From positions 1 to 64,000 of the forward strand of contig CAZPGZ010000007.1 of assembly GCA_964586075.1 (NCBI GenBank): DNA of 64,000 nt, in the 5' to 3' direction. The notes under the pieces are model-generated. The model ran no database searches. It saw only the letters and a program-made list of their open reading frames with translations, and had not been told where the DNA came from. The DNA is from JBAZLV01 sp964586075. Lineage in GTDB: Bacteria; Nitrospirota; UBA9217. Position numbers and translations under genes: made by a program. This document shows, one piece after another, positions 44,123 through 53,402 of the stretch (within the stretch, counting starts at the first letter, position 1; each line of letters opens with the position of its first letter).

Positions 44123-45025
44123 ATGTTTACCCAGCAGCTTATCAACGGGCTCGCTTTAGGCGCAGTCTATGCTCTCATAGCGCTCGGTTACACCATGGTT
44201 TACGGCATTCTCCAGCTCATTAATTTTGCTCATGGTGAAGTATATATGCTCGGTGCGTACGTGGGCATTATCATGCTGGGTGTGCTGACTGCGCTGGGAT
44301 TGCCCGCCTTTAGTTTGCCGCTTTCGATTGCAATCGCTATCCTTGCCGCCATGTTTTTTTGCGCTTCCTACGGAGCCGTGATCGAACGGGTTGCATACCG
44401 TCCTCTCCGAAATGCAGCTAAACTTGCACCGCTCATCAGCGCCGTTGGCGTCTCAATAGTTCTTCAGAATGTTGTAATGCTTGCTCAGGGAAAAGAATAT
44501 AAAAACCTTCCTCCCATGCTCCCTTCAGAAGGGATGAATGTTTTCGGCGCCAATTTGTCCCCGGTACAAATATTCATTCTGGTCGCTTCCATTCTGGTCA
44601 TGACAGCTCTCCATTTTTTCATTACGAAAACAAGGTTGGGAAAGGCGATGCGTGCTACATCCCAGGACCGCATGATGGCGGGGCTGGTCGGCATCGATAT
44701 CAATCGGATCATTTCTGTTACGTTTATGATCGGTTCCGCGCTTGCCGCGGTGGGCGGTGTTATGGTGATGCTGTACTATGGCGTTGTACATTTTTTTATG
44801 GGCTATATCGCGGGGGTCAAGGCATTTACTGCCGCCGTGCTGGGGGGGATCGGCAGCATTCCCGGGGCGATGCTCGGTGGATTTATGCTGGGACTTATTG
44901 AAAATTTTGGTGCAAGTTATCTGTCAAGCGTCTATAAAGATGCTTTTGCATTTATTGTTCTTATTATTACCCTGATCATTCGCCCTTCAGGTCTCCTCGG
45001 AGAGAAAAACGTGGACAAAGTATAA
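44123..45025 (+). CDS. livH: LivH-type ABC permease
   Basis: 300 residues, about eight hydrophobic segments, with the family start FTQQLINGLALGAVYALIALGYTMVYGILQLINFAHGE, and GLVGIDINRIISVTF in the coupling region. It forms half of a Liv transporter membrane domain. LivM and the LivG/LivF ATPases are not downstream; the next gene is on the other strand. So either partners lie elsewhere or the system is incomplete here. Confidence 0.93.
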   Translation: MFTQQLINGLALGAVYALIALGYTMVYGILQLINFAHGEVYMLGAYVGIIMLGVLTALGLPAFSLPLSIAIAILAAMFFCASYGAVIERVAYRPLRNAAKLAPLISAVGVSIVLQNVVMLAQGKEYKNLPPMLPSEGMNVFGANLSPVQIFILVASILVMTALHFFITKTRLGKAMRATSQDRMMAGLVGIDINRIISVTFMIGSALAAVGGVMVMLYYGVVHFFMGYIAGVKAFTAAVLGGIGSIPGAMLGGFMLGLIENFGASYLSSVYKDAFAFIVLIITLIIRPSGLLGEKNVDKV

Positions 45026-45068
45026 TCCTGTGCGTTAGTCAGCATTGAGGCGTTTGGTTTCATGGTTT

Positions 45069-45848
45069 TCAAGTTTCAAGCAGGGACTTGATGTCCGTTA
45101 GTTTTTCCTCTGCAGCTTTTTTACCCCGCCGGAGCAGTTCTTTCGGTTTTGAAAGATCATGCAAGGCAATTCCCTTGGCATTGATCTGAATAACGGCGTC
45201 CGCCAGTTTTTCCTCTTCTCGTGCGTTTTTGGCTGCCCAAAGAGCCGACAGGTGCATGGCAATTGTAAAGATCGTGTCATACTGCTCTAATTCCAGGGCT
45301 TTATAATTAACATTCACCGCAATGACTTTGTCCGCGCCTAATTCCTCGCGCACCGTTCTGACCGGGACCAAGCTTGCCACGCCTCCGTCGATTAACATCC
45401 TTTTGTTGATTTCCGTGGGAGTAAAGATAATTGGCAGGCTGCAGCTTGCCTGGACAGCTTTTGCCAGAGAGCCGCTGGTAATGCTGACTTTCTCTCCGGT
45501 GTGAAGATCAGCAGCGACGGCGGCAAAAGGAACGGTCAGGGAAGAAAAGTTCTTGACCGGCAGTATCCGCTCCATAAAATGAAAAATTCCTTCGCTGGAC
45601 ACAAAGCCTTTTTTGGGAAGAGTAAATTTCAGCAGGTTGTTCCAATTTGTTTTGAGTGCGATGCGCCTGATTTCAGGAATCGGCATGCCGGCGGCATACA
45701 AGGCGCCGATCATGCTGCCGACGCTGGTACCTGCGATCGCACGAATGGGGATATTTTGACGTTCCAAAACGTCCAAAACTGCAATATGCGCTATGCCGCG
45801 TGCGGCCCCTCCGGAGAGCGCCAGCCCGAGTCCTGAGTATTCTCTCAT
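45069..45848 (-). CDS. patatin-like phospholipase
   Basis: 259 residues, RssA/YlbK type, cytoplasmic. Glycine-rich oxyanion loop GGAARG (13-18), nucleophile Ser42 in GTSVG, and the catalytic Asp154 in DGG. It should hydrolyse acyl groups of phospholipids. ATG preceded by GGAG on the minus strand. It is followed downstream by the livH 3' end, convergent, with a 43-nt gap. Confidence 0.9.
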   Translation of the reverse strand: MREYSGLGLALSGGAARGIAHIAVLDVLERQNIPIRAIAGTSVGSMIGALYAAGMPIPEIRRIALKTNWNNLLKFTLPKKGFVSSEGIFHFMERILPVKNFSSLTVPFAAVAADLHTGEKVSITSGSLAKAVQASCSLPIIFTPTEINKRMLIDGGVASLVPVRTVREELGADKVIAVNVNYKALELEQYDTIFTIAMHLSALWAAKNAREEEKLADAVIQINAKGIALHDLSKPKELLRRGKKAAEEKLTDIKSLLET

Positions 45849-45921
45849 TGCCCTGCAACTCCGGTTTAGCCTCTGCTGCTGTAGTTGATATGCTGCATGA
45901 TGGATAGAAAATCATGCATCT

Positions 45922-46524
45922 CTATTTCCCGGGAAACTTTTTCATTGCATGTTTAAGATGCATGCTCATGTCTTCGAAGGCATGAAGCATATCAAGATAC
46001 GTCGAAGATGCCAATGAGCAGCATTTTGCGTTTATAAGACGCACTTCATGCAAAGTTGAAAATTCGATGGTCATACGGCCGATTGCATCGCTTACGGCAA
46101 TAACGCTTTCTATGATTGCCTTTTCTCCGGTTACTGCTGCATCACCTGCTTTTTTGAGAGCATCCTGAACGCTTGCGAACAATTGTTGAGCTTCGGTGAT
46201 GGCTTTATCGGTAAATAACACACTTCCTTTAATCCGCTTGCGGATATTTTCAATAAGGCGCATGGTGCTGGTTGCTATGCTTTTGATATGTGAGGGGACA
46301 ACCAGCAGAGACCGCGCTTCTTCGTTTGTTGCCGCCATTTTTGCGAGAGACGCAATAATCTGCACTTCTTTCGTCTGGATTTCCTGTGCGAGTTCATCTG
46401 CCTGGCTTAAGGATGAAAGTTTATTTTTTGAAAACGCATCTTCCGCAAGGCCTACGAGTTCCCGTACTTTGTGCAATGTCAGGTACATATCATGCTTGAT
46501 GTCTTTCAAACTTTGCTCCGTCAT
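45922..46524 (-). CDS. PhoU-like helical protein
   Basis: 200 residues, all-helical, in the pattern of PhoU-like proteins (repeated E/D-x3-A heptads, IKSIATSTMRLIENIRKRI). No membrane segment. PhoU domains regulate phosphate or divalent metal uptake, but no phosphate transport gene lies beside it. The start ATG has AAGGAGG 8 nt upstream. It is divergent from the MgtE-like gene across a 178-nt gap. Confidence 0.65.
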   Translation of the reverse strand: MTEQSLKDIKHDMYLTLHKVRELVGLAEDAFSKNKLSSLSQADELAQEIQTKEVQIIASLAKMAATNEEARSLLVVPSHIKSIATSTMRLIENIRKRIKGSVLFTDKAITEAQQLFASVQDALKKAGDAAVTGEKAIIESVIAVSDAIGRMTIEFSTLHEVRLINAKCCSLASSTYLDMLHAFEDMSMHLKHAMKKFPGK

Positions 46525-46636
46525 GAATACATCCTCCTTCGTTTAACGTAACGGTAATAGAAATGCTGGCGTGTAAGTATACAGCAGAAAATCTGTGTTA
46601 TTTTAACATATTTTGATTATTTTCACAGGTTTTTTC

Positions 46637-46665
46637 TTGACTTCAGCAAAAGCCGCTGGTATAAC
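46637..46665 (+). promoter_or_regulatory. promoter of the MgtE-like/NRAMP pair
   Basis: TTGACT (46637-46642), 17 bp, TATAAC (46660-46665). It lies about 37 nt before ATG 46703 in the divergent gap with the PhoU-like gene. Confidence 0.65.
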
Positions 46666-46702
46666 CTGAACTATATCCATATCTCCTGTTTTGGAGCTGG
46701 TC

Positions 46703-47968
46703 ATGCCTTTTTTTGCCGGAGAAATATACGTTAGTGACGTTCATAAGAAGCCGGTGCTTGATCAGACTGGAGAGGAAATTGGAAGACTCAAAGACATTGT
46801 TGTGGGTATTGGCGAACCATTCCCTGCCGTTACCTTTCTTGTCGTCGCCTCTGGCACCAACCTGTACCTTCTTCCCTGGGACCGCATCAATCTTTTCAGC
46901 AAACGCGTTATTACGGCTAATCTTCGGGCAAATGACCTTACGGCGGCTTCACCCTCATCAAATGATATTTTGATCTGTCGGGATCTTCTGGATAAGCAGA
47001 TAGTAGATATCAACGGCGCCAAATTGGTACGGGTCAATGATCTGGAACTAGGAGATGTAAACGGGAAGCTCTGTCTTGTTGCAGCAGACATCGGTCTGAG
47101 AGGCTTGTTGCGCCGAGTTGGCATTGAGACGAAAGGCGAAAAAACCCTTTCCTTTTTTAAATATAAGCTGCCGCATAAGCTTATCTCCTGGCACTATGTT
47201 CAAACCATCGAACCGAATGTGACCCGGCTTACCCTTACGGTCTCCGGCAAAAAGGTTTCCAGCATGCATCCCGCCGACCTTGCAGAAATCATCAGCGAAG
47301 TGTCCCAGAAGGAACGTACCGCCATATTCGGTACGCTCGATGTTGACACGGCGGCCGAAGCCCTGCATGAACTGGAACCGCGCGTTCAGGTGGACATCAT
47401 CGACGATATGTCCAAAGAGAGGGCGTCAGACATTCTCGAACGCATGCCGCCCGACGAAGCAGCAGACGTACTCGGAGATCTGCCGGAAGCCAAAGCACAG
47501 GAACTTATTAATCTCATGGAGAAGGAAGAGGCAGAGGACGTGCAGGAACTTCTGGAACATGAAGAGGACACTGCGGGTGGTCTTATGACCACTGAGTATC
47601 TCGCCTATCCTCCGGACATGACCGTGGAGGAAGCAATCAAAGAACTGCGGCTTGAAGCTCCGAACGTTGAAACCATTTACTATCTCTATGTTCTGGACGA
47701 TGAAGAAAAAATTATAGGAGTATTGTCTCTTAAACACCTGATCCTTGCTTCACCGCATACGCTTCTGGGCGACATTATGATTACGCCTCCGAAAACACTT
47801 CCACTTGATGCGGCAAAAAAGGACGTAGCTGAGTTTATTTCCAAGTATAATCTTCTTGCTGCACCGGTTGTTGATGATGACATGATTATGAAAGGGATTG
47901 TGACCGTGGACGACGTTCTTGATTTTCTCCTGCCGCCGGCATCAAGAAAGAAGCGAAGAAAGTTATAA
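46703..47968 (+). CDS. PRC-barrel / MgtE_N / CBS-domain protein without the transporter domain
   Basis: 421 residues, soluble. Two PRC-barrel-like segments (about 15-65 and 85-130), a MgtE N-terminal superhelical domain (about 185-290; MHPADLAEIISEV, LEPRVQVDIIDDM, MPPDEAADVLGDLP), and a pair of CBS domains (about 295-415). The MgtE transmembrane channel is missing. In MgtE the N and CBS domains sense cytosolic magnesium, so this looks like a detached sensor for the NRAMP-family transporter that follows. ATG 46703 after GGAG is preferred over TTG 46691. Confidence 0.87.
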   Translation: MPFFAGEIYVSDVHKKPVLDQTGEEIGRLKDIVVGIGEPFPAVTFLVVASGTNLYLLPWDRINLFSKRVITANLRANDLTAASPSSNDILICRDLLDKQIVDINGAKLVRVNDLELGDVNGKLCLVAADIGLRGLLRRVGIETKGEKTLSFFKYKLPHKLISWHYVQTIEPNVTRLTLTVSGKKVSSMHPADLAEIISEVSQKERTAIFGTLDVDTAAEALHELEPRVQVDIIDDMSKERASDILERMPPDEAADVLGDLPEAKAQELINLMEKEEAEDVQELLEHEEDTAGGLMTTEYLAYPPDMTVEEAIKELRLEAPNVETIYYLYVLDDEEKIIGVLSLKHLILASPHTLLGDIMITPPKTLPLDAAKKDVAEFISKYNLLAAPVVDDDMIMKGIVTVDDVLDFLLPPASRKKRRKL

Positions 47969-48031
47969 CTCTTCGGCGTCGGGGAGCCTGCCTCTGGCTG
48001 GTCAATCGACTTTTTTTATCTTGTTTTCCAC

Positions 48032-49315
48032 ATGCCTCAAGAATACTTGATAGATAGGAACTATGCAGTGGTGTTTGCACGAATAAAAAGTTTTTTTTCG
48101 AATAACAAATTATTTACCATGCTCGCAATCATCGGGCCCGGTTTTATTGCTGGAAACGCCGGGAACGATGCAGGCGGTATTGCAACCTATTCCATCGTGG
48201 GCGCCCGCGAAGGCTATGGCTTGTTATGGGCGTTGCTTCTTATTACTATTGCTCTGGCAGTAGTTCAGGAAATGTCTTCCCGCATGGGTGTCGTGACGGG
48301 AAAGGGATTCGGCGATCTTGTGCGTGAACACTTCGGCGTCAAATTGACGCTAGCCGTCATGGCGCTTTTGATTGTCGCCAATCTTACGGTCACTATTGCG
48401 GAATTCGCCGGGATTGCCGCGAGCATGGAGCTATTCGGGGTGCATAAGTATATTTCCGTGCCCATTTCTGCGTTTATTGTCTGGTTTGTGGTGCTGAAGG
48501 GGAATTTTAAACAGGTGGAACGGTTCCTGATTCTGATTAGCTTCATTTATTTGACCTATGTTTTGTCTGGATTCATGGCAAATCCGCCCTGGCAGGAAGT
48601 GGCAAGACAAATTGTTTTGCCGCACGTCAAGTTTGACAAAGATTATTTTCTGCTGTTCATTACCATGGTGGGGACGACAATTACGCCGTATATGCAGTTC
48701 TACCTTCAATCAGCCGTTGTCGACAAGGGGGTCCGGATCGAAGACTACAAATTTGCCCGTCTTGATGCATATGCCGGTTCGATCATGACCGTATTTATTG
48801 CATTTTTTATTGTTCTTGCCACCGGAACCTTGCTGCATCCGGCAGGAGTGGTCGTTGATTCCGCTGAAGATGCCGCCCGCGCTCTAGAACCGCTTGCCGG
48901 CAATTTTGCATCCCAACTCTTTGCTGTCGGACTGCTGAACGCATCATTTCTGGCTGCGTTTGTCCTGCCGCTGGCTACGGCCTATGGTCTGTCCGAGGCG
49001 TTCGGATGGGAATCGGGCATTAACAAATCTTTCAAGGAAGCACCGCAGTTTCTCGGGTTCTATACCGCTTTTATTGTCATTGGTGCCGGAGTAATTATGA
49101 TCCCCGATGTGCCGTTGATCAGGATCATGTTCTTGTCGCAGACAATAAACGGTATCCTTTTGCCCATTGTCCTTATTATTATGCTGCAATTAATCAACAA
49201 TCGGGAAATCATGGGAGAATATGTCAATTCAAAACGAATGAATGTAATCGCCTGGATAACTGTTGCAACCCTTATTCTCCTGACGGTTATGCTCCTCATT
49301 GCAAGTTTCTTATAG
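48032..49315 (+). CDS. NRAMP-family divalent metal transporter, variant motifs
   Basis: 427 residues, about eleven transmembrane segments. In canonical NRAMP (manganese/iron) helix 1 carries DPGN and helix 6 carries MPH. Here helix 1 reads NDAGGIATY (Asp46-Ala47-Gly48-Gly49) and helix 6 reads TTITPYMQF (Thr218-Pro219-Tyr220), so the metal-coordinating Asn/Met pair is lost. Some related proteins transport magnesium or lack manganese selectivity. Paired with a MgtE-type sensor, magnesium is a reasonable guess. The ribosome site before ATG 48032 is weak; GTG 48068 is a possible alternative start. Confidence 0.85.
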   Translation: MPQEYLIDRNYAVVFARIKSFFSNNKLFTMLAIIGPGFIAGNAGNDAGGIATYSIVGAREGYGLLWALLLITIALAVVQEMSSRMGVVTGKGFGDLVREHFGVKLTLAVMALLIVANLTVTIAEFAGIAASMELFGVHKYISVPISAFIVWFVVLKGNFKQVERFLILISFIYLTYVLSGFMANPPWQEVARQIVLPHVKFDKDYFLLFITMVGTTITPYMQFYLQSAVVDKGVRIEDYKFARLDAYAGSIMTVFIAFFIVLATGTLLHPAGVVVDSAEDAARALEPLAGNFASQLFAVGLLNASFLAAFVLPLATAYGLSEAFGWESGINKSFKEAPQFLGFYTAFIVIGAGVIMIPDVPLIRIMFLSQTINGILLPIVLIIMLQLINNREIMGEYVNSKRMNVIAWITVATLILLTVMLLIASFL

Positions 49316-49326
49316 CTCTCATTACT

Positions 49327-50019
49327 CTATGATTCGTAGAGTATGGGATCCTTAACACCGGCTTCTTTGAACCCTTTTAAACGCAACACGCAGCTCTCGC
49401 ATGTGCCGCATGCCTTTTCGCTGTTTTGGTAACAGCTCCAGGTAAGATGCAGCGGTGCGCCACGTGATGCGCCTGTCGTGACTATTTCCGATTTTTTCAT
49501 GTGGATGAGAGGTGTAATAATGTCAATCTTGGTTTCCGGTTTGGTGCCGGTCTCGATGACTTTGGTGAATGCTTGATAGAATATTTCCCGACAATCAGGA
49601 TATCCCGAACTGTCTTCTTCAACAGCACCGATGAATATTGCATTGGCACCGATAACCTCCGCCCATGACACCGCAATGGACAGGAGGTGTGCGTTTCGGA
49701 AGGGAACGTAGGTCACCGGGATTGCAGTTTTTTGATTTTGCAGCGCAGCATGCTGAATGGTTGCCTCCGGAACGGAAATATTTGTGTCAGTGAGCGCCGA
49801 CCCGCCAATTACTTTTAAATGCTCAATGTTCACGATGAGCCGTTTTTCAGCCTTATAAAAATCCGCAATCTCGTTAAACGCGCGCAATTCGCGGGCCTCT
49901 GTTCTTTGACCGTAATTGATATGCAGAAAGGCTGTTCGGTATCGTTCATGCGCAATTGCCGCCGCAACGCAGCTGTCCATGCCGCCGCTGACCAAAATGA
50001 TGGCAAGATCCTTTTTCAT
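49327..50019 (-). CDS. queC: 7-cyano-7-deazaguanine synthase
   Basis: Makes preQ0, precursor of the tRNA base queuosine. 230 residues; PP-loop SGGMDS (11-16) and C-terminal zinc cysteines (CYQNSEKACGTCESC). The stop is 11 nt from the convergent NRAMP gene, and a 7-bp hairpin (49323-49343) spans that junction but has no T tract. queD, queE and queF are not in the window. Confidence 0.95.
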   Translation of the reverse strand: MKKDLAIILVSGGMDSCVAAAIAHERYRTAFLHINYGQRTEARELRAFNEIADFYKAEKRLIVNIEHLKVIGGSALTDTNISVPEATIQHAALQNQKTAIPVTYVPFRNAHLLSIAVSWAEVIGANAIFIGAVEEDSSGYPDCREIFYQAFTKVIETGTKPETKIDIITPLIHMKKSEIVTTGASRGAPLHLTWSCYQNSEKACGTCESCVLRLKGFKEAGVKDPILYES

Positions 50020-50221
50020 GTTCCAAGTGTACCAGCCTAGAGATCAAAATTCCACTGCTTTTTCCTTGAGGCTGAAAATCATTAGACTTTTATGTTTATC
50101 TGGGATATTCTTTCTTTGCGGATTGAAGAGAGTGTTTCAGTTGCAATATGAGTCTCACATGCTTTCTAAAAAACTGTTTTTTGAGTTCACCAGAAATATA
50201 AGCGCAAGAAAGGACGTGATT

Positions 50222-50743
50222 ATGGAAGCAGCATTAAATCGAAAAGTTTTTGAAGATTTGAGCTATGGGTTGTATATCGTTTCTTCTTTTAATGCAGATC
50301 GTCTGAATGGGCAGATTATCAATGCCGCCATTCAGGTTACATCCGATCCGCCAAGAGTAGCAGTGATCATTAATAAAAAAAATCTGACTCATGAATATAT
50401 TCTCACGAGCAAGGCATTTGCCATATCCGTACTGGAGGAAACAGCACCCCTTACTTTTTTCGGTCCTTTTGGTTTTCGATCCGGCAGGGACATTAATAAA
50501 TTTGCCAAAGTTCAATTTAAAAAAGGAACTACCGGTTGCCCTCTGGTCATCGAACATACCCTTTCTGTTCTGGAGGCGAGGGTTATGGAACAAATTGATT
50601 TGGGGACACACACGATTTTTATCGGAGACACAGTGAGTTCTGAAGTCCTGAAGGACGGGAATCCACTTAGTTATCAATACTATCGTGAAATCTTGAAAGG
50701 GAAATCGTCCGCTAATAGCCCTACCTATATATCTGGAAACTAA
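50222..50743 (+). CDS. flavin reductase-like FMN-binding protein
   Basis: 173 residues, split-barrel flavin reductase family. Typical segments: LSYGLYIVSSF near the start, NAAIQVTSDPPRVAVIINKKNLTHE, FAISVLEE, and the closing DGNPLSYQYYRE. This is the form of the reductase found beside or fused to rubredoxin in anaerobes (high-molecular-weight rubredoxin), but no rubredoxin domain is present. I start at ATG 50222 after AAAGGACG; the frame is open back to 49916, overlapping queC. Confidence 0.88.
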   Translation: MEAALNRKVFEDLSYGLYIVSSFNADRLNGQIINAAIQVTSDPPRVAVIINKKNLTHEYILTSKAFAISVLEETAPLTFFGPFGFRSGRDINKFAKVQFKKGTTGCPLVIEHTLSVLEARVMEQIDLGTHTIFIGDTVSSEVLKDGNPLSYQYYREILKGKSSANSPTYISGN

Positions 50744-50847
50744 TAGTGTGTGTGGCAGGAGAGATGATTGCTCGGGAAACAAAGTGAACCGGCTTTTTGT
50801 TTTGTGCGACCATTGTCGAATGCCTGTTTGCAATCACTATGACACTG

Positions 50848-51519
50848 TTAAGAAGTCAATTCGGCAAGCCGCTCAGCATTTTTTATGATAAATTTCCCGT
50901 CGCTGTCGGTTACCAATCCATCTTTTTTCAATTTGCTGAATGTTCTGATTGAAGTTTCAACAGTCGTACCGACCATATCCGCAATGTCCTGCTTGGTCAG
51001 CCGCATGTCGATCAACATTCCTTCGGTCGTTTTCACTCCAACCTTGTCTGACAATTTAAGAAGAAGGGACGCTATCCGCGCTTCCACTTTTTCAAGAGCG
51101 ATATTTTTCAAAGAATCATGAGAATTTTTCATCCGGTCGCCGAGCCGAAGCGTGATGGAATACATGAAGTTTGGAAACTGATCAATGAGACGGGCCAGAT
51201 CTTGCCTGGATATTTTGATTACCTCGGTGTCTTCCATCGCAACTGCATTGGCGGGGTAGGGAATATTTCGTAAAACAGCCACGCCGCCGAAGATATCCTG
51301 GGGAGAAATGATTTCGAGGATCAGTTCCTTGCCTTCATTCGAAAGCTTGGTGATTTTGACTTTTCCCTTCACCACAATATAAAACCATTCCGGTATGTCT
51401 CCTTCCGAAAAAATGTCTTCTTTTTTCCTAAACTCCGTTGTACTGAGGTGAGGTTGAAGCCCTCTTAGCTCTTTATCGGTCAGATTTTTAAAGAGGTCGA
51501 TTTTTTTTAAATTTATCAT
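50848..51519 (-). CDS. Crp/Fnr-family transcription regulator
   Basis: 223 residues. Cyclic-nucleotide-binding-like domain (about 10-130; EGDIPEWFYIVVKGKVKI, LLARLIDQFP region) and a C-terminal helix-turn-helix (about 170-210; LTKQDIADMVGTTVETSIRTFSKLKKDGL). There are no Fnr-type N-terminal cysteines for a 4Fe-4S cluster, so it is not a classical oxygen sensor. Target genes are unknown. Confidence 0.92.
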   Translation of the reverse strand: MINLKKIDLFKNLTDKELRGLQPHLSTTEFRKKEDIFSEGDIPEWFYIVVKGKVKITKLSNEGKELILEIISPQDIFGGVAVLRNIPYPANAVAMEDTEVIKISRQDLARLIDQFPNFMYSITLRLGDRMKNSHDSLKNIALEKVEARIASLLLKLSDKVGVKTTEGMLIDMRLTKQDIADMVGTTVETSIRTFSKLKKDGLVTDSDGKFIIKNAERLAELTS

Positions 51520-51551
51520 TTGTTGTTTACCACAGGTTCTGCCTATATGGA

Positions 51552-52187
51552 TTATATGTCAGTAACTTTCTCATTTCGAATGTTGATTTCATCCTGCAGC
51601 AATTTGGTATAAATTTGAACCACCTGCTGTTCCGTAGAGTCTTGCGTCCCCGTATTGTCGATAACATAGTCTGCATATGCTCGTTTTTGTGCAAGAGGCA
51701 TTTGGCTGCGTATTCGGGCTATGGCATGCGAGCGGGTAAGTCCATCACGTAGGAGAATACGTGCTATCTGTTGCTCTTCCTCGGCATATACGACGACCGT
51801 TTTATCCATATTCCGGTAATAGCCAGTTTCAATAAGCAGGACGGCATCAAAGATGATTATCGCTGCGGGCTGGCGGTCGCGTATATGAGATACTTGGGCA
51901 TGGAAGGAGTCAAAAACCTTTGGGTGCATACAACGATTAAGCCATGCCCTTTTTTCAGGATTGTTGAATACAATCTCTCCCAGTTTTCTGCGATCAATGC
52001 ATTTATCGGGGAGAAGGATTGCGGTTCCAAAATAATCTACCACTTCTTGGTTTGCAAGTTGACCGGGTTCTAAAAGCTCGTGTACAATCCGGTCGGCATC
52101 AATAAGATGTGTGCCGAGTCTTTTAAATATCCTGGCAACGAAGCTTTTCCCGCTCGCAATGCCGCCGGTTAATCCTACTATAAGCAT
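51552..52187 (-). CDS. coaE: dephospho-CoA kinase
   Basis: Last step of coenzyme A synthesis. 211 residues; P-loop GGIASGKS (8-15), DADRIVHELLEPG, and the lid with ILLRDGLTRSHAIARIRSQMP. Upstream of the Crp gene on the same strand with a 32-nt gap. Confidence 0.95.
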   Translation of the reverse strand: MLIVGLTGGIASGKSFVARIFKRLGTHLIDADRIVHELLEPGQLANQEVVDYFGTAILLPDKCIDRRKLGEIVFNNPEKRAWLNRCMHPKVFDSFHAQVSHIRDRQPAAIIIFDAVLLIETGYYRNMDKTVVVYAEEEQQIARILLRDGLTRSHAIARIRSQMPLAQKRAYADYVIDNTGTQDSTEQQVVQIYTKLLQDEINIRNEKVTDI

Positions 52188-52256
52188 CGGTTTTCTCTTT
52201 CCATGTGCCCGGGCATTAAAAGGGACATTTTCCGGATGAATATAAGTTCGGCTTAT

Positions 52257-52937
52257 TTATGCCGTCCGTATTAAGGCGACTGCGGCATTGAATACCCAAT
52301 AGAGCATCCGAAGGCTTTTTATTATACCATCGGTAAGAAAAACGAGGTAGTCCATTTTTTCAGCAAGATAAACATATACAAGGAGCGCGAAGAAAAAAAT
52401 ATTGAACAAATAAATAAGCGGGTAGGAGAAAAAAACACCGTATTCATGAATATCTGTTTGGTCAGTTTGGAGAAAGATAAAGGTTAGCACGAGGTGAAAA
52501 GCGAACGTGGAGCCGGATAAAAATACCAGCACAGCGATTACTGTGTCCTGAAGATTCGCGTTGCGTGCGAACCAGTACAGGATGAGCGCAAGAAAGGTAT
52601 AAAGCGGAAAAAAGTAGGGAGCGAGTGTGATAATAAAATTCGATTTCGTTATAGTAACGCGTCCACCTCTGTTGCTTGCATGGATAGATTTGACGGATCC
52701 GCCGAAAAGTACGGCAAAGAATGCATGGGTAAGCTCATGCCCCACAACATACGTGAGAATTGGCTTTTTAAAAAGGATATGAACAACCAGATATGCAAGG
52801 CAACCAGCTGCAAAATAATACGGAGTGTTCAATTTATATTGAACAGTTAGAAGAGTGGAACCAAACTGCCAGGTAAATCCGATACAAAATGGAACAAGTG
52901 CAATGCCAAGAACAATTTTGAGTATTTTTTTTGTCAT
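52257..52937 (-). CDS. M50-like membrane metalloprotease
   Basis: 226 residues with about six hydrophobic segments. His67-Glu68-Leu-Thr-His71 (HELTH) in a membrane helix is the zinc motif of the M50 site-2-protease-like group. A clear NPDG-type third ligand is not seen; ILTYVVGHELTHAFFAVLFGG is the whole conserved block. The substrate is unknown. It lies between coaE and the lptG side of the next operon. Confidence 0.72.
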   Translation of the reverse strand: MTKKILKIVLGIALVPFCIGFTWQFGSTLLTVQYKLNTPYYFAAGCLAYLVVHILFKKPILTYVVGHELTHAFFAVLFGGSVKSIHASNRGGRVTITKSNFIITLAPYFFPLYTFLALILYWFARNANLQDTVIAVLVFLSGSTFAFHLVLTFIFLQTDQTDIHEYGVFFSYPLIYLFNIFFFALLVYVYLAEKMDYLVFLTDGIIKSLRMLYWVFNAAVALIRTA

Positions 52938-53009
52938 CGTTTACGGTGTGAAAATATGAGTATGAATATTTCGAAACCTTAGGCCGGCAATTTTGGTTTC
53001 AGTGTCTTT

Positions 53010-53399
53010 TTACAGTAGATTTTCGAGAAGAAATCTGACCAGGAGATCGGTGTCGGACAGCTTGTCGAGAAGCTCTTTTTTCTCACCTAAAAATCCTGGT
53101 TCGACGATATACGCTGTATCCTTATAGATGATTGAGTCCATATAAATTTCAGCGTGGATGGCCCTGAGGTCCTTTTCCAGTCGGATTTGACCGACAAAGT
53201 TATTGGAATCGGCGCTGTCGTCCGCTGTCTTCAGAAAACGAAACGCCGGTTCCAATTCAAAGGTAGGATTGTCCTTGGATATAATGGTTATTTCATTGCC
53301 GATCAGTTTTATTTTCCCCTCACTGATCAAAGCATCAAGAATATTTTGGGAAAAGAATAATTTATGCATATCAAAAAAACCTGAGGGCAGCATCTGCAT
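53010..53399 (-). CDS. conserved-looking small protein, unknown
   Basis: 129 residues from ATG 53399, or 119 from ATG 53369, which has a ribosome-like AGG about 9 nt upstream and begins MHKLFFSQN. Mixed alpha/beta, acidic, no signal peptide or helix, no motif I recognise. It starts 3 nt downstream of the lptG stop and so is probably in that operon. No function is proposed. Confidence 0.6.
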   Translation of the reverse strand: MQMLPSGFFDMHKLFFSQNILDALISEGKIKLIGNEITIISKDNPTFELEPAFRFLKTADDSADSNNFVGQIRLEKDLRAIHAEIYMDSIIYKDTAYIVEPGFLGEKKELLDKLSDTDLLVRFLLENLL

Positions 53400-53402
53400 C
53401 TG

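Noticed and set aside
49323..49343. 7-bp hairpin between the NRAMP gene and queC as a terminator
   Set aside because: AT-rich stem and no T tract on the plus strand; not convincing.
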